The translations under genes and the position numbers were made by a program. The notes under the pieces are model-generated. The model saw nothing but the letters and a program-made list of their open reading frames with translations, was not told the origin of the DNA and searched no databases. A DNA stretch of 60,000 nt from positions 5,644,001 through 5,704,000 of the forward strand of contig NC_079885.1 of NCBI RefSeq assembly GCF_029227915.1, read 5' to 3'. The DNA comes from Hydractinia symbiolongicarpus (taxonomy: Eukaryota; Cnidaria; Hydrozoa; Anthoathecata; Hydractiniidae). Shown here piece after piece: positions 35,101-45,709 of this stretch. The stretch's first letter is position 1. Each line of letters opens with the position of its first letter.

Positions 35101-38100
35101 ATCTTTTGTATCTGTGTTTCCGTCAAAATTTGATTATTGGAAAATGTCTAGATTTTTTTGGAATTTAATATTGCACTTTAACAAGAAAAAAAAGTCGAAT
35201 TCTTGATGCACTGCTACTTTCTTTTACTTGAATTTGACTTGATTGGCCACCTTTTTATCTTCTTACTCAGTTGTCATAATAATAATAATCGAGACATTTT
35301 ATATATAGATGGTTTGGAAATCATCAACTGAGGTTGGAGTAGCATACGCTACAAAAAAGAAAAGAAATGGAAATTTGTGTACTGTAGTTGTAGCAATATA
35401 CGAGCCTGTTGGCAATCTTCCTGGTGAATTCTTGAAGAATGTTAAAAAGGGAAAGTATGATCGATCATATTGTGGAAGTATTAACACAATAGCTTCTGCA
35501 GCTTTAGAAGGTTGGCAGTTTTGTTTCTTTATTTCTCATTATCATCAATTATTACCACATAGTACAAAAAATGGAAAAAGCATTGCATGATATAAGATAA
35601 GAAGCTATTGCCTTTTGCGAGTATCAGTGAAATGTTATAATAATTTGTTCTTTGTACTGGAAGAAATTCTTAGCGCGTTATGAATATAAACTTTAACACA
35701 TTCAAATGAATAAATAAATCCACAATAAAAGTATTGCTCGGTCATAGGATTCTTTTTATTTTTACTTCTTCTTTTATTGCATTTAAAACCATTAAATTAT
35801 TATTCATAAATGCGTAGTGAAAGAGAATGTACTTGAATTTTAATTTGTAACTTGATTACGTTTTTATATTCAGATACACCAAAAGTGGAGGCTAAGCCTG
35901 AGGATGTACCTGCAGAAGAAAAGCCTGGAGACAACCCTGTAGAGCCCAAGCCAGATGGAAGTGAGAAAGGACAAGAAAACATCCCAACAGAGGCCAAACC
36001 TGGAAATAATTCAGTAGAGGCGAAACCAGATGATAATAACGGTGAAAAGAAACCTGGAGACAACCCATTGGAAGCTAAACCAGATGATAATAATGTCGAG
36101 AAAAAGCCAGAGGATATATTGGGAGAAGGGAAACCAGATGAAAATCCAGGTGACAAGAAGCCTGAGGAGAATAATGGTGAAAAAAAGCCAGAAGACAACC
36201 TAGTAGAGGCTAAACCAGATGGGAGTGAGAAAAAGCCAGAAGACGTCCCAACAGAGGCTAAACCTGGAAATAATTCTGTAGAGGCTAAACCAGATGATGG
36301 TAATGAGAAAAAACCTGGAAATAACCCAGTAGAGGCTAAACCAGATGATAAAAATAGTGATAAAAAGCCAGAGGATATATTGGGACAAAAGAAGCCAGAT
36401 GAAAATTTAGGTGACAAGAAGCCTGAGGAAAATAATGGTGAGAAGAAGCCAGAAGACAAACTTGTGGAGGCTAAGCCAGATGATAACAATGATGATAAGA
36501 AGCCTGGGGAAAACCCAGTGGCAGCTAAACCGGATGATAATGGTGAGAAGAAGCCAGAGGATATATTGGGAGAAAAGAAGCCAGATGAAAATCCAGGCGA
36601 CAAAAAGCCTGAGGAAAATAATGGTGAGAAGAAGCCAGAAGACAAACTTGTGGAGGCTAAGCCAGATGATAACAATGATGATAAGAAGCCTGGGGAAGAC
36701 CCAGTTGAAGCTAAACCGGATGATAATGGTGAGAAGAAGCCAGAGGATATATTTGGAGAAAAGAAGCCAGATGAAAATTTAGGTGACAAGAAGCCTGAGG
36801 AAAATAATGGTGAAGAGAAACCAGAAGACTACCCTGCAAAGGCTAAACCAGATGATAGTGAAAAAAACCCTGGAAACACTTCAACAGAGGCTAAACCTGG
36901 GAATAACTCAGTAGAGGCTAAGCCAGATGATAATGGCGAGAAAAAGCCAGAAGACAACCCGACAGAAGCTAAACCTGGAGATAACCCATTGGAGGCTAAG
37001 CCAGATGATAATGGCGAGAAAAAGCCAGAAGACAACCCGACAGAAGCTAAACCTGGAGATAACCCATTGGAGGCTAAGCCAGATGATAATAACGGTACGA
37101 AGAAACCAGAAGATAAGCCAATGGAGTCTAAACCTGGAGACAATCCGTTAGAAGCTAAGCCAGATGTAGATCCTGAAGATAAAAAGCCAGAAGATAATAA
37201 GCCTGAAGATAATAATGGTGAGAAAAAACCTGAGGATAACTTGTCTGACAAAAAGCCAGAAGATATACTTGGAGAAAACAGACCGAATGATAGTACTAAA
37301 AAAAAACCTGATGTCGATCCTGAAGATGTAACCCCAGATGATAAGAAACCAGAAAATGACAAGAAGCCAGAAGACAACAATGGCGAAGATAAACCAGAAG
37401 AAAAGAAACCTGGTGAAGAAAAGACGCCGGAAGGTGAAAAAAAACCTTCCACAGATGTTAACCCAGAAGGTAACTTTTCAAAACTATTTACAGATACGCG
37501 TGAGTGCATTTTTAACAGCTATATAATTAGGCTTGATTTGTTATTTCCAGAGTATGTTGCACGAATTCACCTATACATACAAAAAAAATTTATGCATACT
37601 GTTAAAATTACTTGGCCAATGCATTACATCTGTAAACATGTGTGAAAGAAGTTCGATTTTTAATGCATATCTTACAAAATCTTCCTGGAAAAGTCAGTTG
37701 TCGGTGTTCTTCTTGTTGTGTATCCATGTTATACATTTGTTCTCATTGAGGATTTATAATAATTTATTTGATAATTATAAATACATCAGCAATTAAATAT
37801 TCCGTTTTATAATTTTCAGTGCAAGTCATCTAGCATGATAATCTTTAAGATCCAGTGCAGGCAGTGCTCCCACAAAATTGTTGTTGCCAGTTCCCACTGT
37901 TTTGTAGTGCGTTAAACACTGACCACGTGATGTATGGGATTTTGTATAATGTTATAGTTTGGAGATATAAGGGTTTAAAATTGTTGGTTTTGAAACGGGT
38001 GGACCTTTGTGAATTTGAACAATTTCGGTCCAAGTTGGTTCTTGGTTACCTGCGCAGAAAAAGAGTTAATTTTTTTTACCTACCTCTAAGTTATTTGCCC

Positions 38101-41100
38101 TCAAAGTTATAAACCACAATATGCTACAACATTTTAGAACATGACATTAAAAGTCATTTTTACTTCTTACATTAAATTTATATTGTTTATAAATAAAGAA
38201 ATAAATAGTTCTTTCGGCTACTTTAAAGTGTTTATTAAGTCACGCCTCACTTTTTGTATTTTCGCTGCATAATAACAAAAGGAGGGAACCTATCTGTTAT
38301 TTATCATGGATTCGTTTTTTCTGTAGATGTAAATTTTGCTAAGGAAGGTCTGAAAGCACACAATGCTTTAAGAAGTATTCACCAATCACAACCACTCGTA
38401 GAGAATGTTGAATTAACAAAGAAAGCAAAAGAATTAGCGGTTAGCTTCTCACAAGCTGGTGATAAAAGGAAAAGAACAGTTGAGGTTAATATGGGTGAAA
38501 ATATAGAAAAGTCATGTCATGCAGAAGAACAGGAAATAAAGGCTGAAGAAGCTGTTTTAGAATGGTACAAATTTTTTTTTATATGCATTAAAAACATTCT
38601 GAAGTTCCAATACATGTTGATTTGAACTTAGAAATTAAGTAAGCTATACCAAAAAGGAAAGTAAATGTTGAGTTAGTAAACCAAAAAATAATAACAACCC
38701 TCCGCATACCCTTACTCATGTATGTAATTACCAGTATGGGAATTGAATTTGGACTTTTAAATAAGATTTATAAGCAGCATTTCATGACAGGATATTCGTG
38801 TCAAAACATGAAGAAGAATGCTAACTATGGATTATAAAGGCTGTAAATTAATTGGTAGCATTTTTATTGTTTATCGACCAAGCAATCAACACTCAAAATT
38901 TCCACTCTGTTCAAAACTTTTCATCATGATATATGATTGGTTTAGTTTGAAGAGATATTTTGCCACCATTAAAATATTAAGCATGTTTCATATGACAATA
39001 CATCAGATGTCATTTTTTACTGCAATATTTTTTAGATGTATGTTGTTTAGACAACTTGTGTTACTATAGAAAATAATTGTTGCTCAGATAACATTTGAAC
39101 TTCCCCTATTCTTAGGTGGTCTAAAGGATTTTGTGATGGAGGCCCCGATGCTATTGCACAAAAACTATTATCTCCAGGGTCTCAAGTTGTTTGGAATTCT
39201 TCAGTTGAATTTGGAATGGCAGAAGCAAAATATGCAGAGGTTTCATTGAATTTTTAAAATTATTTTATTTTTACTGTTGTAAGCATATTAGTACACTCTA
39301 TTGCCAAAGTTTGACAAGAAGATTTTTTTTATGAAGAAACTAGATTCCCATCAAGTCAGGATCGCGCTCTTAACTTTTTTTAAATTATTATTTTCAAAAC
39401 CATTTTATTTTCTTAAACACTATTCAACCGTGGCAATAAATTTCACATAATCATGAAATCGATAATTTCTTAGAAATGCATTTCCGCAAAATTGTGATGC
39501 ACAAAATTAAGAAAAAGCCGTTGTCCAAAAAATTTAATAAATTTACCTGTTTGAATATCCTTAAATTTTCACAGTCTTATTCAGAATTAAAGAGATAATA
39601 TTTTGTTCGATTTACTGCATTTTTTGATCTTTGATTTGAATAATTTCACACTGCTTCAATAAAATATATTATTTTCTAACCTTCCGACTTCTTACAAAAA
39701 CCTAGATGTGTAGCTTTTATAATTATAAGCATTTTAATTTCATCACTAATAATAAAATGCATGTACTTTTAGAATGGCAAATTTTGCACTGTTATTGTTG
39801 CGTTGTATTCGCCAAAAGGAAATATAGAAGGTGAATTTGATACCAACGTAAAGGAAGGCGATTTTGACTATAATACAATGTGTGATGACAAAAACAGCAC
39901 AATGCAAATTGCAAAAGAATTATTGGAGAAAGGAAATGAATCTGATGAAGATGAAGCCAAGCAAGGAACTGCAACAGGTAAAAATCTTTTTGCATTATTC
40001 TTAATGTTATTACAAATTCCTGAAGAATATCATTAAACTTAAGATTTGGCAGTGAACATTAGTTATATGGACAATGAAACATCTGACTGAAATGTTTGGA
40101 CCTTTCTCCCACTAAACATTCTAGACTGGCATTCCTGCTAGGAATTGCTCTAACAAAATCGTGTACTATAATTCTACTGACGCATTAGTAACTTTTCATG
40201 AACGGAATCCAGTACTATAATTTTAATGATGTATTAGTAACTTTTCATGAACAGGATCCAGTACTGTAAATTTACTGATGAATTAGTAACTTTTCATGAA
40301 CAGGATCCAATACTGCAAATTTACTGATGAATTAGTAAATTTTGATGAACGGAATCCAGTACTATAATTTTACTGATGGATTAGTAACTTTTCATGAACA
40401 GGATCCAATACTGTAAATTTACTGATGAATTAGTAACTTTTCATGAACAAGATCCAGTACTGTAAGTTTACTGATGAATTAGTAACTTTTCATTAACAGG
40501 ATCCAGTACTGTAAATTTACTGATGAATTAGTAACTTTTCATGAACAGGATCCAATACTGTAAATTTACTGATGTATTAGTAAATTTTCATGAACAGGAT
40601 CCAGTACTGTACGTTTACTGATGAATTAGTAACTTTTCATGAACAAGATCCAGTACTGTAAGTTTACTGATGAATTAGTAACTTTTCATGAACAGGATCC
40701 AATGCTGTAAATTTACTGATGTATTAGTAACTTTTCATGAACAGGATCCAATACTGTAAATTTACTGATGAATTAGTAACTTTTCATGAACAGGATCCAG
40801 TACTGTAAATTTACTGATGAATTAGTAACTTTTCATGAACAGGATCCAATACTGTAAAATTACTGATGAATTAGTAACTTTTCATGAACAGGATCCAGTA
40901 CTGTAAATTTACTGGTGTATTAGTAACTTTTCATGAACAGGATCCAATACTGTAAATTTACTGGTGTATTAGTAACTTTTCATGAACAGGATCCAATACT
41001 GTAAATTTACTGATGAATTAGTAACTTTTCATGAACAGGATCCAATACTGTAAATTTACTGATGTATTAGTAACTTTTGATGAACAGGATCCAATACTGT

Positions 41101-44100
41101 AAACTTACTGATGAATTAGTAACTTTTGATGAACAGGATCCAATACTGTAAATTTACTGATGAATTAGTAACTTTTCATGAACAGGATCCAATACTGTAA
41201 ATTTACTGATGAATTAGTAACTTTTCATGAACAGGATCCAATACTGTAAATTTACTGATGAATTAGTAACTTTTCATGAACAGGATCCAGTACTGTAAAT
41301 TTACTGATGAATTAGTAACTTTTCATGAACAGGATCCAATACTGTAAATTTACTGATGAATTAGTAACTTTTCATGAACAGGATCCAGTACTGTAAATTT
41401 ACTGATGAATTAGTAACTTTTCATGAACAGGATCCAGTACCGTAAATTTACTGATGAATTAGTAACTTTTCATGAACAGGATCCAGTACTGTAAATTTAC
41501 TGATGAATTAGTAACTTTTCATGAACAGGATCCAGTACCGTAAATTTACTGATGAATTAGTAACTTTTCATGAACAGGATCCAGTACTGTAAATTTACTG
41601 ATGTACTAGTAACGTTTCATGAACAGGATCCAATACTGTAAATTTACTGATGAATTAGTAAATTTTCATGAACAGGATCCAGTACTGTAAATTTACTGAT
41701 GAATTAGTAACTTTTCATGAACGGAATCCTGTACCGTAAATTTACTGATGTATTAGTAAATTTTCATGAACAGGATTCAGTACTGTAAATTTACTGATGA
41801 ATTAGAAACTTTTCATGAACAGGATCCAGTACCGTAAATTTACTGATGAATTAGTAAATTTTCATGAACAGGATCCAGTACTGTAAATTTACTGATGAAT
41901 TAGTAACTTTTCATGAACGGAATCCTGTACCGTAAATTTACTGATGTATTAGTAAATTTTCATGAACAGGATCCAGTACTGTAAATTTACTAATGAATTA
42001 GTAAATTTTCATGAACAGAATCCAGTACTGTAAATTTACTGATGTATTAGTAAATTTTCATGAACGGAATCCAGTACCGTAAATTTACTGATGTATTCTA
42101 AGCACTAAGAAGTCTAAAAGCGCTATGTGCTGAATCCGTTACCTTGTTCTGAACCCACTTATGTTGTTTTGGCTAAAGTAAGCGCTAATTAAATTAAAGG
42201 CTATAAGATTAAATTATAATTTTTCCTTGCTTTTTAGGAACACCCACAAAAGGTGGAGAAAACATGGGTGAAACAGGTACCTATTTAGAAATATCATTGA
42301 GTAAAATAATTTTTTTAAGTAAGAAGATCTTCTTGGTTAGAAAATTAAACATACATAAAACATTTGGAGCATTTTATTGAAGTCCCCTGTTTTATTTTTT
42401 GGAACAATTTTTGTCACATGGGAATTCAGTTAGTTTTGAGATTTACCTTTGTTTATCTAATCATACATGATAAAAATTTGTATCTGTTTTGTTAGGTGAG
42501 CCGGCTGGGGGAAGTACTAATGAACCAAGTGGTACGTGTCATTTTTTACTGATTGTGAAAAGAATACATCACCATTAGAGAGAGAATATGTCTCAATGTG
42601 TTGTATTCAACCTTTAGAAATATTTGAATATTAAAAAAGTTTTTACGCATATTTGTTTGTGAGGAACCATTAAAACAAGCTTTCTGAATTATTCGAAGCT
42701 TTTTATTTTTTGTGGCCAAAATATCCCGAGGATACTTTGGCTACAGAAAATGTAGCCAAAAAAACCATTATACAAAAAAAAATTTGCCACTATAATATAT
42801 TATGGCTAATCCTGCTTAAGAAAAAGTGTTTCCAACTATTTTACTATGAAGGTAGGATTTCAACATCTGGATAAAATAATTCATTTTGTTACAATTTAAT
42901 CTTTTAATTTTCGGTAATTTTCTGTTGGCGTGCACGAAAAGTCATTAAAAGTCATCCACAACACAATCAGCTGTAACAATGTCGATACTTTTTACAGGCA
43001 ATACAAACATATTTTATTAACTTCACATTTCTAGATGAAACAGACAAAGAGAAACCAAGCTCTCCCGACTCGGCATCCACAAGTGATAAACCATCAACAA
43101 CTGAAGGCAGCGGTAGCAAAGAATCAGGTGAGTTTTAAAAGTTATGTTGGGTTTGTGTGCAGCTAGAAATTCTAAATGTTAATTCAATCAGAATGTCAAT
43201 TAACTGAAAAAGAGGGGGGAAGGGGGGAGGAGTGTATTCTTTTTGGAAAGTGGCATCCAAATATCCTAGGGTCGCTACCTTAAAAACTGAGTAAAAACAT
43301 TCAGAATAATTATACTTCTATAACGTTACACTCTTTTCGGTGAAGCAAACAGATAAATACTTACATATACTTTATTTTTTACCACTTAAATTTTTTTCTC
43401 TCTAGGACATGAGAAGGCTGCATTGGAGGCACATAACATATTAAGAAAAATTCATGACGCTGAACCTATGAAGCTGAATGACGACATGTCGGCATCGGCT
43501 GCTGCTTACGCTAAAAAAATTGCTGACTCAGGATCTATGGAACACAGCACCTCTGCTGAAAGAAATGGTGATGGAGAGAATCTAGCCATGTCGTGTTCTT
43601 CAGGCAACGAGGAATTTAATGTGGCGACTCATGTGAGAAATTGGTAAGGTTATCTCGGCTGCTTTATTGTAAATCTATCTTCAACGGAACATATGTTATT
43701 CCAACTTCAACAAGTTGAAAAATAATTCAACTAGTTTTTAGCGTGTGGAGGTTTGTCCGCCGCTGATAGCAGCTACCATCTTTGACGCAAAGACTTTAAG
43801 TCAGGTGAAATTCTTTAGTCAATAAAACCCATTGCATACAATTGAATTACATATTTTGTGAAGGAAACACTTTTTTTAATTTAATTCATAGAGAATTTTT
43901 TCCCTTTTCCAGCTACAAAAGTAGGATCTCAGAGTACTTTGCATTAGTAAAACACAATAAAAAAACACAATAAGTTTGAACCAGGACACGCTTGTGCAAT
44001 TTTCTGAAGCACAAGTTTGCAAAAATATATATACAGTGAAATCCCGCTAAAGCGGGCAGCTCTATAAGATAGATAGTGATACTTAGAATGGATAGAGGCT

Positions 44101-45709
44101 TAACTCTTATAAGAAAGTCTCTATAAAGTGGACGGTCATAAAACGGACACTCAATAAGACGGACAATTCTCATTATAAACGCCCCCTATAAAGCAGACAT
44201 TATAAAAATACAACGATAAAGAATAATATTCATTCACATTTTTACATTTTTCTATTTCTGATATTTTTTATTTACATTATCAAATATTTTGTTATTTATT
44301 TGGCAGCCAAGATATATCGTTATCGATTACAAGGATGTATGAAAATCCTTTCAGTTCAAGAATCGAAAATAGTTGTCAATTAAGGAATACTTTCATAGTC
44401 TATTTTTTATTATAATAATGCTTCACACTCAATACATGGCCTCTAAGTTTACAATCCTCGTAAAGTAAAGCTCTCCCCAAAACCATATATTTGGTAAAAT
44501 CTCTATAAAGCGTTTCACAGAGACTGCAGTGTATTCGCAGATCGCATGCATCCGTTAGCAAACGTGTTGGTAGCTTTTGTTTCACTACAGGGACGTGATG
44601 CTCCATTAATTTGGCGAAAAATTAAGTCAAAAATTAGCACACCTATAAATTTCTGCTTATGTCAGCACTTTTTATGTATGTCATTGGTAGCTTGAAATTT
44701 GTCAGAAATAACACTCTGGTTAAAATCCGATTACTTTAGAACAAAGTTTAACATGTAAAAATATAAGCACCAATTTTTCCACCCGTAAATGACTGAAAAT
44801 TTAATTCGTGTTTCAAAGAAATTAATTCTTTTGACAGGTATAAAGAGGTGTGCGATCCTGGTTACAATTTCAATTCGGGCGGCTTTAGCGGTGGCACTGG
44901 TCATTTTACCCAAGTTGTATGGAAAGATTCTAGCGAACTAGGCATTGGTGTAGCAAAAGGGAAAAACAGTGGAATGACCTGCTATTATACAGTTGGGCGG
45001 TACCGCACGGCTGGAAACATGCAGGGGGCGTTTCCAAAAAATGTTGTAAAAGGTATGATTGACAGACAAATTTGTTGATTGTTTTTTTAACCCGAGATAC
45101 AGATATTTCTTGCAAAATTAATTTCGACTATTTCTATCTGCATGTGCTACTATCAAGATATTTCTATTCAGGAACATTTTCAAAGAGCAGTACTTGCGCG
45201 TCAGTGGATAAGATGCTGGGCTTAACCGCCAAGAGAAGTCCATCTGCAGCTAGTAAGCGCAGCGGTAACGTTGAAAAAAAAGGAGTCCCTTTAAAAGTTG
45301 CGACGGTGAAAGGCATATTACGAAGTAAGAAAAAGTTTCTGTTATAATACACAACTTTAAAAACGTCTTTTATTTAAAGCTCTTACCACTGTTTATACAA
45401 ATTGTCTTTTCCCTAATCCAATTCTCCTTCCCTATTTTATTCGACGTTTCTTTCGAACCTGTGAATTTTCAAGAGCAATTCTCATCTATATGTTCTGTAC
45501 AGTATTTGAGTTGAAAGCCTGCTTGCTTCAACCAAATTTAAACTATTCGATTGAAGTTAGATAAAATTTGCCTTCCCCCTCTATAAGGTTTTATATGAAC
45601 TTACGTTTTCGCCGTTTTTTCAATAAATCTATTTTTTTTTTCAGCTATCATCCAGCCGAAGCATCACAAATTGCAGAAGAAAACCCATCTAACACATTCA
45701 AAACACTAA
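20124..45709 (+). CDS. Secreted penta-CAP-domain protein (five GAPR-1-like SCP/TAPS domains, KPED-rich linker), 23 exons
   Basis: Coding exons: 20124-20420, 21492-21667, 24379-24522, 26366-26848, 27677-27736, 28579-28825, 28901-29113, 30681-30885, 32020-32046, 32310-32547, 34886-34958, 35309-35510, 35874-37469, 38327-38564, 39116-39239, 39773-39977, 42238-42276, 42496-42531, 43035-43127, 43406-43643, 44838-45052, 45172-45324, 45645-45709. The sum is 5,367 nt, exactly 1,788 codons plus TAA, and every junction keeps phase. The start ATG is followed by a signal peptide (hydrophobic WVIVICVLLTCFS, cleavage near residue 20). Five CAP domains lie at about 24-185, 388-550, 618-780, 1321-1495 and 1566-1717. 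Linkers are Tyr/Met/Pro-rich (207-367), Thr/Ser-rich, and a 530-residue Lys-Pro-Glu-Asp repeat. The tail is basic (VPLKVATVKGILR … HLTHSKH) with no membrane anchor seen. CAP proteins are mostly extracellular and bind sterols, lipids, metals or partner proteins; which applies here is unknown. One donor is GC (intron 2). The model is by eye; alternative splicing of linker exons is likely. Confidence 0.85.
21668..24378 (+). other. GC-AG intron of the penta-CAP gene (intron 2)
   Basis: Exon 2 must stop at CCACCAG (21667) to restore the CAP motif PPGN with the GA at 24379. The donor is GCGAGT rather than GT. CAG|GCGAGT fits the accepted GC-donor consensus. A nearby GT (21672) would put the next exon out of frame. 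The 2.7-kb intron also holds the stem-loop at 23556. Confidence 0.65.
23556..23601. repeat. Perfect 21-bp stem-loop in intron 2 of the penta-CAP gene
   Basis: Left arm 23556-23576 begins TTGTGCCTAACTTCAATTAT; loop TTTC; right arm 23581-23601 is its exact reverse complement. Without mismatches over 21 bp it is either a recent fold-back or a constrained RNA structure. Confidence 0.9.
26251..26266. repeat. Perfect 16-nt palindrome GTGCGATTAATCGCAC
   Basis: Lies in intron 3 of the penta-CAP gene in a locally GC-rich patch (26220-26340) that contrasts with the AT-rich intron. Function unknown. Confidence 0.7.
28579..30740 (+). other. CAP domain 2 (all four tetrad residues present), exons 6-8 start
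   Basis: ALSVHNAFRKIHGVPPLELD, RMKHSELTNYGENLAF, DWYREVCEHNYDF, ALHFTQLIWKESSKLGIG, CTYFVARYTPRGNMGGEF. The His of KHSE, Glu of GEN, Glu of YREV and His of HFTQ match the GAPR-1 tetrad. Half-exons join through a Trp codon split TG|G at 28825/28901. The donor there is GTGGGT. Confidence 0.88.
32930..33150 (+). mobile_element. tRNA-derived SINE, tRNA-Met-like head
   Basis: An A-box-like TGGTTATGGAGT (from 32934) is followed by CTTCATAATCACAAGGTC, which resembles a Met anticodon arm, and a B box GGTTCAGTCC at 32970-32979. The body runs to an A/T-rich ATAA/TAA tail at about 33125-33150. It lies in intron 10 of the penta-CAP gene, same strand. Confidence 0.75.
33640..34260 (+). mobile_element. 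Decayed LINE copy in intron 10 of the penta-CAP gene
   Basis: Nucleotide similarity to the minus-strand LINE at 8925-10190 is plain. The shared stretch around 33960-34070 covers GAATGCAGCAAAGTCTAAAG, AATGTGACCTTGTAGTTG and GAGTTTGCAGGAAAGGGGTTG. Stops and deletions break every frame. Confidence 0.8.
35874..37469 (+). repeat. 1,596-bp exon coding Lys-Pro-Glu-Asp repeats
   Basis: Exon 13 of the penta-CAP gene encodes about 530 residues made of variants of EAKPDDNNGEKKPEDNP. It contains nested tandem duplications: a 62-codon (186-bp) block near 36420 repeated at 36606, and a 26-codon (78-bp) block near 36927 repeated at 37005. The exon is symmetrical (phase 1 at both ends), so it can be gained, lost or skipped without a frameshift. 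The product would be extended, highly charged and disordered. A 329-codon and a 226-codon open frame on the minus strand are shadows of the repeat. Confidence 0.92.
38327..39935 (+). other. CAP domain 4 (strongly degenerate), exons 14-16
   Basis: GLKAHNALRSIHQSQPLVE, VNMGENIEKSC, EWWSKGFCDGG, SPGSQVVWNSSVEFGMAEAK, CTVIVALYSPKGNIEGEFD, YNTMC. Only the second tetrad residue (Glu of GEN) remains. The WYxE position reads WWSK and the HFTQ position reads PGSQ. The fold-defining strands (TVIVALYSPKGN) are well kept, so it is probably folded but with a different or no active cavity. Confidence 0.8.
40158..42095. repeat. 49-bp minisatellite, about 39 copies
   Basis: Unit of 49 bp containing CATGAACAGGATCCAGTACT, GTAAATTTACTGATG and AATTAGTAACTTT, very regular over 1.9 kb and filling most of intron 16 of the penta-CAP gene. 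Variant bases (CAGTACTG/CAATACTG, GAATTAG/GTATTAG, CAGGATCC/CGGAATCC) are arranged in patches. Each unit has a near-palindrome TTACTGATGAATTAGTAA, so each could form a small hairpin. Confidence 0.97.
43406..45052 (+). other. CAP domain 5 (all four tetrad residues present), exons 20-21
   Basis: ALEAHNILRKIHDAEPMKLN, MEHSTSAERNGDGENLAM, NWYKEVCDPGYNF, GGTGHFTQVVWKDSSELGIG, YTVGRYRTAGNMQGAF. The GTGHFTQ block is the closest of the five to the family signature. The whole second half is one exon. It is followed by two basic tail exons. Confidence 0.88.
44034..44180 (+). mobile_element. Tigger-like transposon left-end fragment
   Basis: CAGTGAAATCCCGCTAAAGC followed by the repeated phrases CTCTATAAAGTGGACGGTC, ATAAAACGGACACTC and AATAAGACGGACA, the style of Tigger/jerky element ends. 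It lies in intron 20 of the penta-CAP gene. A possible opposite end near 44575-44590 (TTTCACTACAG) is too weak to claim. Confidence 0.5.

Larger units (their letters stand above)
32310..35510 (+). other. CAP domain 3 (partly degenerate), exons 10-12
   Basis: VMNAFRKIHDSPPLTVN, KPGENVQVAC, NLYREVCGKNYTF, ASHFTQMVWKSSTEVGV, CTVVVAIYEPVGNLPGEF, KYDRSYCG. Three tetrad residues remain; the first His is replaced in the VKRSERKQ stretch. The split codon that is TG|G (Trp) in the other four domains is TT|G (Leu) here because the exon ends AACTT before the donor GTTAGT. This domain has an extra intron directly after HFTQ (34958/34959). Confidence 0.82.

Noticed and set aside
35800-36789. 329-codon minus-strand open frame (SSGFFSP repeats), and 226 codons at 36829-37509
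   Set aside because: Reverse-strand shadow of the KPED repeat exon; the plus-strand reading is in phase with flanking CAP exons.
36411-37151. Second plus-strand frame (MITMMIRSLGK repeats) as dual coding
   Set aside because: An alternative frame of the same repeat; open only because repeat units lack stops in that frame.
44034-44590. Complete Tigger element with both ends
   Set aside because: Only the left end is convincing; the right-end match is about eight bases.
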